A stretch of 64,000 bases of DNA from Propionivibrio soli (GTDB taxonomy: Bacteria; Pseudomonadota; Gammaproteobacteria; Burkholderiales; Rhodocyclaceae). Positions within the stretch are counted from its first letter, which is position 1. Each line of letters opens with the position of its first letter. The stretch covers positions 1 through 64,000 of the forward strand of contig NZ_JANZKY010000014.1 of NCBI RefSeq assembly GCF_025770765.1, in the 5' to 3' direction. The notes beneath the pieces are model-generated. The model was not told the origin of the DNA. It ran no database searches and saw only the letters and a program-made list of their open reading frames with translations. Shown one piece after another: positions 7,873 through 17,118 of the stretch. The translations under genes and the position numbers were made by a program.

Positions 7873-8751
7873 CTATTGCGCGAGGAACTCGGGGCCTTGC
7901 ATCATCCTTGACCCGCGCCTTCCCGCCGTCTCCGAAAAGGTGACTTCGTGACGCGGCAGGTCGTCGAGGGTCAAAGGGGACGCCAGTGCTCCAAGCCCGG
8001 TCAATTCGTAGCCACGTTCCACCCAACCTGCGAGCAACCGGGCAAAGACGCTCGGGAACTTCATTCCTTCGAGTTCGGCACGCAGGGTGAAGACGTGGTC
8101 CCCAGGAATTGCACTCGATAGCTGCAGTATCCGATCGGCCGCCTGGTCAGCCGAGAAGGAAGGCTCCAGCGCCAAGATCTCGTCGATGGTCGGCAGCGTC
8201 GTCGGAATCTGCGGGCATAGGACGATCTCCCCGTCGATGACCGGAATGAAGGGGTGGCTGCCGTGGCAATCGCTTGCGTACGCGAAGCCGAACCGCTGCG
8301 TCAGGCGCAACGCGTGACGGTTGGTCCGCCATCCCGGGGCGGCGTACGCCGTAGGAAGCGATCCGAAGAGTTCGGCGTATCGCTTGCAGCCTTCACCGAA
8401 TTGCCACCCGACCCAACTGTTGTCGGCACGTTCGATGTTGCGTTCCCAAAGGGCGCGGTTCCAGGCGTGGAGCCCCGTCTCAAAGCCGGCCTCCGCCACT
8501 TTGCGTAAAGTCTCGGCGCAGCGCGTACCAATGTCGGGTGACGGAAAGAGAACGCCATAGAGGCGCGTGCTGCGATCATAGTATTGCGCTAATGAATACC
8601 CCCGCGCTTCCTTGCCGCTGGAGTCCTTGCCGAGCGAAAAGAAGAAGGTTCCCGGCGTTCCGTGTTTCGACAATTGCTCGGTTAGGGCGGGGACGCCGAC
8701 AAGCGTGCCGCGATAAGTGTCGACGTCGATCTTGAGCGCAATGTGTTTCAT
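7873..8751 (-). CDS. arnD: 4-deoxy-4-formamido-L-arabinose-phosphoundecaprenol deformylase
   Basis: This 292-residue polysaccharide-deacetylase (NodB-fold) protein resembles ArnD over its length: 'LKIDVDTYRGTLVGVP' at the N-terminus, 'GTPGTFFFSLGKDSSGKEAR', 'AGFETGLHAWN' and 'FAYASDCHG'. ArnD removes the formyl group from undecaprenyl-linked formamido-arabinose, a step in adding aminoarabinose to lipid A that lowers binding of cationic peptides. Other arn genes are not present here, so the gene is separated from its pathway within this window, and a related deacetylase role cannot be excluded. Asp10/Asp12 and the histidines of the metal site are visible. Confidence 0.85.
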   Translation of the reverse strand: MKHIALKIDVDTYRGTLVGVPALTEQLSKHGTPGTFFFSLGKDSSGKEARGYSLAQYYDRSTRLYGVLFPSPDIGTRCAETLRKVAEAGFETGLHAWNRALWERNIERADNSWVGWQFGEGCKRYAELFGSLPTAYAAPGWRTNRHALRLTQRFGFAYASDCHGSHPFIPVIDGEIVLCPQIPTTLPTIDEILALEPSFSADQAADRILQLSSAIPGDHVFTLRAELEGMKFPSVFARLLAGWVERGYELTGLGALASPLTLDDLPRHEVTFSETAGRRGSRMMQGPEFLAQ

Positions 8752-8855
8752 TGGCGAGGAAAGTCTCGTTTCTGTTCTTTAGTATTTCGGATTATCAACA
8801 AACCTATTCCGCGAACCCGGTGAAGTAGTCCTATACCGCGTCCGGGGGGTGCCGC

Positions 8856-9227
8856 TCAGGCGAAGAGCAGGGCGGCCGCAGCCTTTCGTCCTTCGCTGAC
8901 CAGCACGTTGAATGTTCGGCAGGCTGCCTGAACGTCCATGACCTCAAGGCCCTTCTGAACCTTGGCAAGCGGTCGCATGAGTCGGGGCTCGGGAAAACGG
9001 AGCTGGTTACCGGTGCCGAGCAGGATGATCTCGACCTCGAGCGCGGCAAGGGCTTCGATGTCGGATTCGGCCAGTGTTTCAAAGGTCGCCGACGTCCAAT
9101 CGGTGATCACGCGGTCGGGTAGAACGATAAGGTTGCTGGTGTGGCGCATGGCGTTGACACTGACATAACCTTCGCCATACGCGGTGAAAACGTTGCGGCT
9201 TTCGGCCTGGATAACCTGCAGCTTCAT
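8856..9227 (-). CDS. Mth938-like (DUF498) family protein
   Basis: This 124-residue protein has the compact Mth938/Xcc1710 fold pattern: 'YGEGYVSVNAMRHTSNLIVL' near the N-terminus, 'ALEVEIILLGTGNQLRFPEP' in the middle, and a C-terminal 'ACRTFNVLVSEGRKAAAALL'. The biochemical function of these proteins is unknown; homologues occur across proteobacteria, and animal homologues assist mitochondrial complex I assembly. Start ATG 9227 was preferred over a much longer in-frame opening because homologues begin at this point. It is divergent from alaA, with 145 bp between the starts. Confidence 0.85.
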   Translation of the reverse strand: MKLQVIQAESRNVFTAYGEGYVSVNAMRHTSNLIVLPDRVITDWTSATFETLAESDIEALAALEVEIILLGTGNQLRFPEPRLMRPLAKVQKGLEVMDVQAACRTFNVLVSEGRKAAAALLFA

Positions 9228-9372
9228 AATTTGCGGCGCGAAATGCGGTAAAGTTACGATTATATCTTGTTGCAGGATTTGGTTCGGAGGCGCGCAGTTC
9301 CGTGCTTCCGGTGGCTGCGAACTGTGAGCGGAAAGGACGGTTTGCCTTCGGGCAACCGCGAGGTTGAAAGCG

Positions 9373-10599
9373 ATGAAAACCATTCGGAAATCGAACAAGC
9401 TGGCTGACGTGTGTTATGACATTCGGGGACCGGTCCTCGAACAGGCGCGCAGAATGGAGGATGAGGGGCAAAAGATCATCAAGCTGAACATCGGTAATCT
9501 GGCCGCCTTCGGCTTCGATTCGCCCGAGGAAATACAGCTCGATATGATTCGCAACCTGCCCAACGCCGCAGGCTATTCGGATTCGAAAGGAATCTTCGCC
9601 GCACGCAAGGCCGTCATGCATTACACGCAGCAGAAGGGCATCAAGGGCGTGACGCTCGAAGACATCTATATCGGCAATGGCGTTTCCGAACTGATCGTCA
9701 TGTCGATGAACGCATTGCTCAATGCAGGCGACGAAGTTCTGGTGCCGGCGCCCGATTACCCGCTGTGGACCGCGGCCGTCAGCCTCTCCGGCGGTACCCC
9801 GCGGCATTACCTGTGCGACGAGGGCAGTGGCTGGCTGCCCGATATCGAGGACATGCGAGCCAAGATTACCCCGAACACGCGTGCGATCGTCGTCATCAAC
9901 CCGAACAATCCAACGGGCGCCTTGTACCCGGATAGCATTTTGCTCGAGATCATCGAGCTGGCGCGTCAACACGATCTCATCATTTATGCGGATGAGGTGT
10001 ACGACAAAATTATCTACGACGGCGGTACGCATACCGCCGTCGGCTCGCTGTCGGAAGACGTGGTGACGATTAGCTTCAACGGGCTCTCGAAAAATTACCG
10101 CTCGTGCGGCTACCGCGCCGGGTGGATGGTGGTCTCCGGCGATTTGCGGAATGCGCGCGACTACATCGAGGGGCTCGATATGCTGGCGTCGATGCGGCTG
10201 TGCGCCAACGTCCCGGGGCAATACGGGATTCAAACCGCGCTTGGTGGTCATCAGAGCATCAACGAACTGGTTGCACCGGGCGGACGAATGCGGAAGCAAC
10301 GCGACCTCGCGCACGAGCTGATCACGGCGATTCCGGGTGTGACGTGTGTCAAGCCGAAAGCAACGCTGTATATGTTTCCGCGGCTCGATCCGAAGCTTTA
10401 TCCGATCACCGATGACCAGGCCTTTATCGCCGAGTTGCTGCGTGAAGAACGTGTTCTGCTGGTGCAGGGCACAGGCTTCAATTGGCCAAACCCGGATCAC
10501 TTCCGTCTGGTTTTCCTGCCGCACGAAGATGACCTGCGCGAGGCGGTCAGCCGCGTGGCACGCTTCCTCGAAGGCTATCGCAAACGGTTCAGCGTATGA
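9373..10599 (+). CDS. alaA: Glutamate-pyruvate aminotransferase
   Basis: This 408-residue fold-type I PLP aminotransferase is very close to E. coli AlaA (YfbQ) in wording and length: 'KLADVCYDIRGPVLEQARRM', 'NGVSELIVMSMNALLNAGDE', 'VPAPDYPLWTAAVSLSGG', 'NPNNPTGALYP', and the PLP lysine in 'SFNGLSKNYRSCGYRAG'. It makes alanine from pyruvate with glutamate as donor, in the cytoplasm. I take ATG 9373, which has a GAGG about ten bases upstream, over a TTG three codons earlier. It overlaps the following acetyltransferase gene by 4 bp, and that gene overlaps hom by 4 bp, so the three are cotranscribed. Confidence 0.94.
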   Translation: MKTIRKSNKLADVCYDIRGPVLEQARRMEDEGQKIIKLNIGNLAAFGFDSPEEIQLDMIRNLPNAAGYSDSKGIFAARKAVMHYTQQKGIKGVTLEDIYIGNGVSELIVMSMNALLNAGDEVLVPAPDYPLWTAAVSLSGGTPRHYLCDEGSGWLPDIEDMRAKITPNTRAIVVINPNNPTGALYPDSILLEIIELARQHDLIIYADEVYDKIIYDGGTHTAVGSLSEDVVTISFNGLSKNYRSCGYRAGWMVVSGDLRNARDYIEGLDMLASMRLCANVPGQYGIQTALGGHQSINELVAPGGRMRKQRDLAHELITAIPGVTCVKPKATLYMFPRLDPKLYPITDDQAFIAELLREERVLLVQGTGFNWPNPDHFRLVFLPHEDDLREAVSRVARFLEGYRKRFSV

Positions 10600-11042
10600 C
10601 CCTGCGCGCCATTGCCGTTACGGACGATGCGGGGAGTGTGATCGAACCGGAGTGGCTGGCGCGCGCGGAACCGGTGCATCGGCAACTGCGCCCGCAGCTG
10701 CCGGCAGATTACGCAGGCCGTCTTGCCCGGGTTTTTGCGAACGGTGCCCACCTCGCCGTAGTGGCCGACGGTGAGGTCGTAGTGTGTGTTGCCGTGTGGC
10801 GCTTGATCGAGAACACCTACGAAGGGCGTCGCCTCTATGTCGACGATCTGGTCAGCGATGAAACGCGGCGTTCACAAGGTGCCGGAAAGCTGATGCTCGA
10901 CTGGCTAGAAGGCCGTGCACGCGCTCTGGGCGCCGACGTTCTCGCGCTCGACTCCGGGGTGCAGCGCGCAAGGGCGCACCGTTTCTATTTCCGTGAAGGG
11001 CTTCATATTTCCTCGTTTAGTCTAAAGAAAGTACTGAAATGA
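10596..11042 (+). CDS. GNAT-family N-acetyltransferase
   Basis: This 148-residue protein has the GNAT acetyl-CoA-binding motif A 'LVSDETRRSQGAGKLMLDWL' at residues ~88-107, preceded by the beta-strand 'RRLYVDDL' and followed by 'LDSGVQRARAHRFYFREG', the usual C-terminal motif B region. Substrate is unknown; relatives acetylate small amines, antibiotics or protein N-termini. Its ATG overlaps the alaA stop by 4 bp, and its own stop overlaps the hom start by 4 bp, so translation is coupled across an amino-acid synthesis operon. Confidence 0.9.
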   Translation: MTLRAIAVTDDAGSVIEPEWLARAEPVHRQLRPQLPADYAGRLARVFANGAHLAVVADGEVVVCVAVWRLIENTYEGRRLYVDDLVSDETRRSQGAGKLMLDWLEGRARALGADVLALDSGVQRARAHRFYFREGLHISSFSLKKVLK

Positions 11043-12349
11043 AAGCGATCAACGTTGGGCTTCTTGGCATCGGTACCGTCGGTGGCGGCACCTTCACCGT
11101 TCTCAAACGCAATGCCGAGGAGATAACGCGTCGCGCCGGACGTCCGATCCGGATTTCAGTCGTCGCCGACAAGAATCTGGAGCTCGCCCGGAAAGCCACC
11201 GAAGGGACATGCAAACTGACCGACGATGCCTTTTCGGTCGTTTCCGACCCCGACATCGATATCGTGGTCGAACTCATCGGCGGCTATGGGGTTGCCAAGG
11301 ATCTCGTCCTCAAGGCCATCGAGAACGGCAAGCACGTCGTTACAGCCAACAAGGCGCTGTTGGCGACCCACGGCAACGAGATCTTCTCCGCCGCTCAAGA
11401 CAAAGGCGTCATGGTGGCCTTCGAGGCAGCCGTCGCTGGTGGGATTCCCATCATCAAGGCCTTGCGTGAGGGGCTTACGGCTAACCGGATCGAATGGATC
11501 GCCGGGATCATCAACGGAACGACGAACTTCATTCTTTCCGAGATGCGCGACAAGCGTTTGCCGTTTGACGTCGTGCTCAAAGAGGCACAGCGGCTCGGAT
11601 ATGCCGAGGCTGACCCCGCCTTCGATGTGGAGGGCATCGATGCTGCGCACAAGCTCACGCTCATGAGCGCGATCGCGTTCGGCACCCGTACAGCTTTTGA
11701 AAAGGCGCACGTCGAGGGAATCACCAAACTTGAAGCGGCCGACATCAAGTATGCAGAGCAACTCGGGTATCGCATCAAATTGCTCGGCATTACGAAGCGG
11801 ACGCCCGAAGGGGTCGAGTTGCGGGTGCATCCGACATTGATTCCTGCGAAGCGGCTGATTGCCAACGTAGAGGGCGCGATGAACGCCGTACTCGTCAAGG
11901 GCGATGCCGTTGGCGCAACCCTTTACTATGGCAAGGGCGCTGGCGCCGAGCCCACGGCTTCTGCCATCATTGCCGACCTCGTAGACGTAACCCGGATGCA
12001 CACAGCCGACCCCGGGCATCGCGTTCCGCATCTCGCATTTCAGCCGGACGCCGTGATGGATCTGCCGGTCCTCCCGCTATCCGAAGTGGTGACGAGTTAT
12101 TACCTGCGCCTGCGGGTGGAGGACAAGCCGGGCGTTCTCGCCGACATCACGCGTATCCTGGCCGATCAACAGATATCGATCGATGCCATGATTCAGCGCG
12201 AACCGGACGAGGGCGAGGAACAGACCGACATCATCATGCTCACGCACCGTACGCGCGAAAAGAATATCGATGCGGCGATCGCCAAGATCGAGGGGCTCGC
12301 CGTCGTCAAGGGCAAGATCACGCGGCTGCGGCTCGAAGAACTCCTGTAG
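11039..12349 (+). CDS. hom: Homoserine dehydrogenase
   Basis: This 436-residue monofunctional enzyme reduces aspartate semialdehyde to homoserine, the branch point to threonine and methionine. It has the N-terminal Rossmann motif 'GLLGIGTVGGGTF', the 'VTANKALLATHG' segment, the catalytic region 'GYAEADPAFDVEGIDAAHKL' with the expected Asp and Lys, and a C-terminal ACT domain (~350-430, 'YYLRLRVEDKPGVLADITRI') for threonine feedback. It overlaps the preceding acetyltransferase gene by 4 bp. thrC, the next but one enzyme of the pathway, lies about 1.1 kb downstream beyond a diguanylate cyclase gene. Confidence 0.97.
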   Translation: MKAINVGLLGIGTVGGGTFTVLKRNAEEITRRAGRPIRISVVADKNLELARKATEGTCKLTDDAFSVVSDPDIDIVVELIGGYGVAKDLVLKAIENGKHVVTANKALLATHGNEIFSAAQDKGVMVAFEAAVAGGIPIIKALREGLTANRIEWIAGIINGTTNFILSEMRDKRLPFDVVLKEAQRLGYAEADPAFDVEGIDAAHKLTLMSAIAFGTRTAFEKAHVEGITKLEAADIKYAEQLGYRIKLLGITKRTPEGVELRVHPTLIPAKRLIANVEGAMNAVLVKGDAVGATLYYGKGAGAEPTASAIIADLVDVTRMHTADPGHRVPHLAFQPDAVMDLPVLPLSEVVTSYYLRLRVEDKPGVLADITRILADQQISIDAMIQREPDEGEEQTDIIMLTHRTREKNIDAAIAKIEGLAVVKGKITRLRLEELL

Positions 12350-12648
12350 GGGGCGATTCGTTTCGAGTTAGTTTGCCGGCGGGGCGCCGAGCGTACTTCG
12401 CGTGTGGCGCCGGCTGGCTTTGTCTTGCCCGACACCCCCTCTTTGTATCTCCGGCGTGTCGCCTGCCGACGCCTGCCACCGCCAAGCCTCACAGCTCCGA
12501 TCTATGCCGGAGCTTAAGGGGCGTTCTTTAGTTTCTTATGGTTAATCAGCGGCTTATGTCGTCTTCTTAAAAAAAACTTCAAGATTTTCCGCTCTTTTCC
12601 GTAGAATACTGCACCTGCCCGCCAAGTGACGGACAACGGAGAAGAATA

Positions 12649-13371
12649 ATGAGGCGCAACGACTTTCCATCCTCCATGCACTCCAATCGGCTCGCGTCCC
12701 GGCGACTACACCGCCGCGCGGCGTCGTCGATGCCGCCAACATGCCAGAGCGAAACTCGGCCACAGGCCGCCCCGGCCACCGTTGTCGGATTACCTGAAAC
12801 CGTGGTTCGTGAAGCCGGAATGTTCGAACTGCTGGCCGCCGAGTTGAGGATCGCCGAACTTGAAGCGGAGCTGGCCAAAGCGCGCGATGCGGCGTGCATC
12901 GATCCCCTGACAGGCGCGTTGAATCGACGCGGTTTTGCGCAGGCGAGCGAACGGGAACTGGCGCGAGCGCGCCGTACCGGACAGCCCGTTTGCATCGCGT
13001 ACATCGACCTCGATGATTTCAAGCAGTTGAACGACACATTCGGCCACCTTGCCGGCGATCGGGCGCTCGTTCATTTTGTCGAGTCGCTGCATCGCTCGAT
13101 GCGTCCTTCGGATGTCCTTTGCCGCCTGGGTGGGGAGGAGTTTGTCGTCATGCTTGCCGGCGCTGAGTTGCCGGATGCGGCGGCTGTCGTTGCGCGTTTC
13201 TTACGCGATTTTTCCGCGCACACGATCCTTGGCACCGGGTGTACGATGACTTTCAGTGCCGGTGTTGTTGCCTACGCGCCCGGTGAATCGCTCGAATCGG
13301 CAATCCAGCGTGCCGATGCCGCGACCTACGAAGCCAAGAAGGCTGGCAAGAATCGCGTCGTCATGCGTTGA
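12649..13371 (+). CDS. GGDEF-domain diguanylate cyclase
   Basis: This 240-residue protein has a catalytic GGDEF domain over residues ~80-240: 'DPLTGALNRRGFAQ', 'IDLDDFKQLNDTFGHLAGDR', and the active-site motif 'RLGGEEFVV'. It should make cyclic di-GMP. The N-terminal ~50 residues are basic and unstructured, followed by a short helix 'LLAAELRIAELEAELAKARD' that could form a coiled-coil dimer. There is no membrane segment or sensor domain, so the input is unclear. A GGAGAAG site precedes the ATG. The 299 bp upstream hold no other gene; I see a short hairpin (12493-12514) but no cyclic di-GMP riboswitch. It sits between hom and thrC. Confidence 0.92.
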   Translation: MRRNDFPSSMHSNRLASRRLHRRAASSMPPTCQSETRPQAAPATVVGLPETVVREAGMFELLAAELRIAELEAELAKARDAACIDPLTGALNRRGFAQASERELARARRTGQPVCIAYIDLDDFKQLNDTFGHLAGDRALVHFVESLHRSMRPSDVLCRLGGEEFVVMLAGAELPDAAAVVARFLRDFSAHTILGTGCTMTFSAGVVAYAPGESLESAIQRADAATYEAKKAGKNRVVMR

Positions 13372-13440
13372 GTGCGTCGGCGGAGCGTTCCTCCGCACAT
13401 GGTAAACTCGGGGCCTTTCACGCATCCGTTCCGTAGGCCC

Positions 13441-14883
13441 ATGCGCTACATTTCGACTCGCGGCGATTCGCCGAAATCGCAAACCAAATCCTTTTGCGAA
13501 ATCCTGCTGGGCGGCTTGGCTCCCGATGGTGGCTTGTATCTTCCGGAAGCCTATCCGACGGTCTCGCGGGCAGAACTCGATGCCTGGCGCCACCTTTCCT
13601 ACGCGGACTTGGCGTTCGCCGTGCTATCAAAGTTCATCGACGATATCCCGCCGGCAGACCTCAAAGCGCTAACCCGGAAGACTTACACCGCCGAGGTTTA
13701 CTGCAACGCACGGCCCGGTGACGACGCCAATGAGATTACGCCCTTGCGCTGGCTCGAACCGGGGTTGGGGATCCTCGAACTGTCGAACGGCCCGACCCTG
13801 GCGTTCAAGGATATGGCGATGCAGATGCTCGGAAACCTGTTCGAGTATGTGCTGGCCCGGGAAGGTGAGGAGATCAACATCCTCGGCGCGACATCGGGGG
13901 ACACAGGCTCGGCGGCCGAATACGCAATGCGGGGCAAGCGCGGCATTCGGGTTTTCATGCTTTCGCCGCATGGACGGATGAGCCCGTTCCAGCGTGCGCA
14001 AATGTACTCGCTGCCCGACCCGAACATCTACAACATTGCCGTGCGCGGGATGTTCGACGACGCTCAGGACATCGTGAAGGCGGTGTCAAACGATGCGGCA
14101 TTCAAGGCTAAGTATCGCATCGGGGCCGTTAACTCCATCAATTGGGCCCGCGTGGCCGCGCAGGTCGTTTACTACTTCAAGGGGTATCTGGCCGCCACCC
14201 GGTCTGCTGACGAGCCGGTCGATTTCGCGGTGCCGTCGGGGAATTTCGGCAACATCTGCGCCGGTCATGTCGCCCGCATGATGGGATTGCCCATCGGGCA
14301 ACTCGTGATGGCGACGAACGAGAACGACGTGCTCGACGAATTTTTCCGAACAGGAGTGTATCGACCGCGTACGCCGCAACAGACGTTTACCACCTCCAGT
14401 CCGTCGATGGACATTTCGAAGGCGTCGAACTTCGAACGTTTCGTTTTTGATCTCGTCGGGCGCGAGCCAAGTGTCGTGCGCGACTTGTGGTCCAGGATCG
14501 ACGCCGGCGAGGGTTTCGATCTTTCGAAAACACCGTATTTCGTTGATCTTCCGAGGTTCGGCTTCGTTTCCGGCTCAAGCCGCCATGCCGACCGCGTGGA
14601 GACTATCCGCCGTGTCTTCGACACTTACGGCGTGACAGTCGACACCCATACAGCCGACGGCCTGAAAGTCGCCTTCGAAAAACGCCGGCCCGGGATACCA
14701 ATGGTGGCGCTCGAAACGGCGCTTCCGGCAAAGTTCGAGGAGGCGATCGTCGAGGCGCTCGGGCGGAAACCCGAGCGGCCGCGCTCGATGGAAGGGCTTG
14801 AGAGCTTGCCGCAGCGCGCCGAGGTGATGGACGTCGATCCGGAAGCCGTAAAACGCTATATCGTCGAACAGTTGGCTCGTTGA
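13441..14883 (+). CDS. thrC: Threonine synthase
   Basis: This 480-residue PLP enzyme converts O-phosphohomoserine to threonine. It shows the opening 'MRYISTRGDSP', the PLP-lysine motif 'GPTLAFKDMAMQ', 'LGATSGDTGSAAEYAMRGK' for phosphate binding, and 'VPSGNFGNICAGHVARMMG'. Its length matches the long proteobacterial ThrC class. ATG 13441 is used because homologues start exactly there; 23 in-frame codons upstream have no homologous content. A strong terminator follows at 14908-14930. The gene belongs functionally with hom upstream. Confidence 0.96.
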   Translation: MRYISTRGDSPKSQTKSFCEILLGGLAPDGGLYLPEAYPTVSRAELDAWRHLSYADLAFAVLSKFIDDIPPADLKALTRKTYTAEVYCNARPGDDANEITPLRWLEPGLGILELSNGPTLAFKDMAMQMLGNLFEYVLAREGEEINILGATSGDTGSAAEYAMRGKRGIRVFMLSPHGRMSPFQRAQMYSLPDPNIYNIAVRGMFDDAQDIVKAVSNDAAFKAKYRIGAVNSINWARVAAQVVYYFKGYLAATRSADEPVDFAVPSGNFGNICAGHVARMMGLPIGQLVMATNENDVLDEFFRTGVYRPRTPQQTFTTSSPSMDISKASNFERFVFDLVGREPSVVRDLWSRIDAGEGFDLSKTPYFVDLPRFGFVSGSSRHADRVETIRRVFDTYGVTVDTHTADGLKVAFEKRRPGIPMVALETALPAKFEEAIVEALGRKPERPRSMEGLESLPQRAEVMDVDPEAVKRYIVEQLAR

Positions 14884-14907
14884 GACCGCAAGCAGCATTC
14901 GAAACGC

Positions 14908-14930
14908 AAAGGGCGCTAAAAGCGCCCTTT
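14908..14930 (+). terminator. Rho-independent terminator after thrC
   Basis: AAAGGGCGCT (14908-14917) and AGCGCCCTTT (14921-14930) form a ten-pair stem with a three-base AAA loop. A short TTTGTT follows, beginning in the stem's own T residues. The A-rich 5' side could also serve the small gene transcribed in the opposite direction. Confidence 0.8.
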
Positions 14931-14957
14931 GTTCTATCGATCAGCGGTCGATCCGAT

Positions 14958-15095
14958 CTAGAGATAAATGACGGCGGGGAATACCGCCGCCGCAAGTACG
15001 AGAACAAGCCACTCCAGATTGTTCCTGGCCAGGAAGCCAGTGAAATGCAGTACTAGTATCGTGATCGCAACCACGTAAAACAGCGCAAACAGCAT
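14958..15095 (-). CDS. Small two-span membrane protein, 45 residues
   Basis: A short open frame on the minus strand starts at ATG 15095 and stops at 14958. An AAGGGG site lies about 12 bases upstream of the ATG. The product has two hydrophobic stretches ('LFALFYVVAITILVLHF' and 'WLVLVLAAAVFPAVIYL') separated by 'TGFLARNNLE', the pattern of a hairpin membrane protein. It ends between the thrC terminator and the nadC region. No family is recognised. The almost purely hydrophobic composition and the ribosome site make chance unlikely but do not prove expression. Confidence 0.6.
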   Translation of the reverse strand: MLFALFYVVAITILVLHFTGFLARNNLEWLVLVLAAAVFPAVIYL

Positions 15096-15268
15096 ATCGG
15101 AACGCCCCTTATCTGCTCATCGCAAGCCGAGCGTCGCCCAGCTGCTCCCCGCGTCCTAGTTTTTCATTACAAATTATAGCGACGGTTGCGTGAGCGCGAT
15201 GTGAGATATTTCTCGCGTCCTCACGACTTTCCACATGACTGTATGCGGAAAGTATGAGGTGCCTTGTC

Positions 15269-16183
15269 CTATCCTTCGAAGCGCATCGAAAGATCGAGAG
15301 CGCGCACGTCTTTCGTGAGGCTCCCGATCGATATCCGGTCAACGCCCGTTTCGGCGATTCCGCGTACTGTTTCCAAATTCACGTTGCCCGATGCTTCGAG
15401 TATGGCGCGCCCACCGGAAATCTGGACGGCCTCGCGCATCTGGTCCAAAGACATGTTGTCGAGAAGGACCATCTTGGCTCCGGCGTCCAAGGCTTGGCGC
15501 AATTCGTCGAGCGTTTCGACTTCGACCTGGATGAACGAACAGCGCCCACTGGCTTCGGCTACCGATGTCGCCTGAGCCATCGCGGCGGCAATGCTGCCGG
15601 CTGCCAGAATATGGTTTTCCTTCACGAGGATGGCATCGTACAGCCCGAGCCGGTGATTGCCGCCCCCTCCGCACTTGACGGCGAATTTCTGCGCCAGACG
15701 TAGGCCCGGAAGTGTTTTACGCGTGTCGACGATTTGCGCGCGGGTTCCAGCAACGGCGTCGACGTATTGGCGTGCCTTGGTCGCGACTCCTGAAAGCAGC
15801 TGGAGAAAATTGAGCGCCGTCCGTTCCCCCGTTAGCAGCGCACGGGCTGGGCCTTCCAGGAAGCACAACTCTTGGTTCGGAGCGATGCTCTCTCCGTCCT
15901 TGGCTTGCCAGCGGATGGTGATTGCTGGGTCGAGCGATTGAAAACAGCAATCGAACCAAGCCGTTCCGCATAAAACGGCCTGCTCCCTCGAAATGACCGT
16001 GGCCCGTTTAGTGAGTTTCCCCGACACCAGCTGTGCTGTGAGATCACCAGCTCCTACGTCTTCGGCGAGGGCGGCGGCGATATTGCGCTCGATTTCCGAA
16101 GCGAGATCGGTGGCGGGAGTGGGGGCGAAGAGTGTGGTCATGGTATGCGAAAGCGCTTGTGGCGGAATCGAAGATTCTACCAT
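15269..16183 (-). CDS. nadC: Nicotinate-nucleotide pyrophosphorylase (carboxylating), quinolinate phosphoribosyltransferase
   Basis: This enzyme makes nicotinate mononucleotide from quinolinate and PRPP in de novo NAD synthesis. Visible motifs are 'VLCGTAWFD', '[20 protein letters not shown]', '[20 protein letters not shown]' with the following '[19 protein letters not shown]', and the C-terminal '[19 protein letters not shown]'. I take ATG 16183 (304 residues) because AAGAGGTG lies eight bases upstream; an in-frame ATG at 16141 gives 290 residues, closer to the family norm, but has no ribosome site. It is the last gene of the minus-strand run starting at 20524, separated from lpxH by 170 bp. 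NAD kinase is also in this window at 31728. Confidence 0.94.
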   Translation of the reverse strand: MVESSIPPQALSHTMTTLFAPTPATDLASEIERNIAAALAEDVGAGDLTAQLVSGKLTKRATVISREQAVLCGTAWFDCCFQSLDPAITIRWQAKDGESIAPNQELCFLEGPARALLTGERTALNFLQLLSGVATKARQYVDAVAGTRAQIVDTRKTLPGLRLAQKFAVKCGGGGNHRLGLYDAILVKENHILAAGSIAAAMAQATSVAEASGRCSFIQVEVETLDELRQALDAGAKMVLLDNMSLDQMREAVQISGGRAILEASGNVNLETVRGIAETGVDRISIGSLTKDVRALDLSMRFEG

Positions 16184-16353
16184 CGCCGTTGCACCTCTTT
16201 CGGCGCAAGGCGCATGTTGCCGAATGCCAGCCGGTATGAGTTCTCTTCGGACTTCTTCCGAGCAACAAGACGGACAGGAAACGTTGAGGGTTCACCAGCA
16301 GTATCCCGTTTGTGGGATGACGGGTTCGAAACCCCGCTTTGGAACAAGGACCG

Positions 16354-17094
16354 TTACGTGGGGCCGATCAGCGCTTGTCGGGTTAGGCGGGTGCCATCCC
16401 ACCTCAACACCTCACCACGATGTTCGTGCCAGTCGGACAGTACCCAGCGCTCGACGTGGATACCGTCGACGAGGTGAGCGTGCGTCGCCGGTCGGTGCGT
16501 ATGACCGTGGATCAGAGTGGCATAGCCGCGGGTGCGCAGAAAGTCTTCCGTTTCGGCAGTGTTGACGTCCATAACGCAGGCGTCTTTCTCCCGCTTCTTG
16601 TCTTCACTTTGCCGCCGCATTGCAACGGCGATCGCCTTGCGCTCCGCGAGCGGTTTGGAAAGAAAGGCGGCGCGCCAAGCGGAATCGCGGACTTGCGCGC
16701 GAAACGCCACGTATTCCGCGTCGTTGGTGCACAGAATGTCTCCGTGCGAGAGAACGAACTGCCATCCATCCGCCGACAGGACAAAAGGATCGGGGACCAA
16801 TCGAACGCCGCTGCGTTTTTCAAAGAGGGTGCCAAGCAGGAAATCCCGGTTGCCGTGCATGACCGAAACCTGGACGCCGCGTCCGGCCAACGAGCGCAGT
16901 CCATCGGCGACAGCCCGCTCGCAGGCTGCTTCCGGGTCATCCAGGTAATCGTCGCCGGGCCATGCTTCGAACAGATCGCCGAGGATGAACAGTTGGTCGG
17001 CCGACAGCGCTTCGTGTTCGAGATAATCGAGAAAGATGCGTGTGGCATCGGACGCCTGCGCCGAAAGGTGCAGGTCCGAAATGAAATGGATCAC
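16354..17094 (-). CDS. lpxH: UDP-2,3-diacylglucosamine diphosphatase
   Basis: This 246-residue calcineurin-type phosphoesterase cleaves UDP-2,3-diacylglucosamine to lipid X, the fourth step of lipid A synthesis, at the inner membrane face. The metal-binding motifs are all present in order: 'FISDLHL', 'LFILGDLFEAWPGDD', 'VMHGNRDFLLG', 'LSHGDILCTND' and 'LIHGHTHRPATH'. Length and motifs match LpxH rather than the non-homologous LpxI. It follows ppiB by 24 bp on the same strand, the order found in many beta- and gammaproteobacteria. Confidence 0.95.
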   Translation of the reverse strand: MIHFISDLHLSAQASDATRIFLDYLEHEALSADQLFILGDLFEAWPGDDYLDDPEAACERAVADGLRSLAGRGVQVSVMHGNRDFLLGTLFEKRSGVRLVPDPFVLSADGWQFVLSHGDILCTNDAEYVAFRAQVRDSAWRAAFLSKPLAERKAIAVAMRRQSEDKKREKDACVMDVNTAETEDFLRTRGYATLIHGHTHRPATHAHLVDGIHVERWVLSDWHEHRGEVLRWDGTRLTRQALIGPT

Positions 17095-17118
17095 TGTCCC
17101 TGCACCGTTTGTGAAGTC

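Noticed and set aside
9079-10524. A 481-codon minus-strand frame opposite alaA
   Set aside because: alaA is clearly real with full family motifs; the opposite frame encodes nothing recognisable.
12350-12648. A cyclic di-GMP riboswitch before the GGDEF gene
   Set aside because: I looked for the conserved GEMM core and did not see it; only a short hairpin without a T-run is present.
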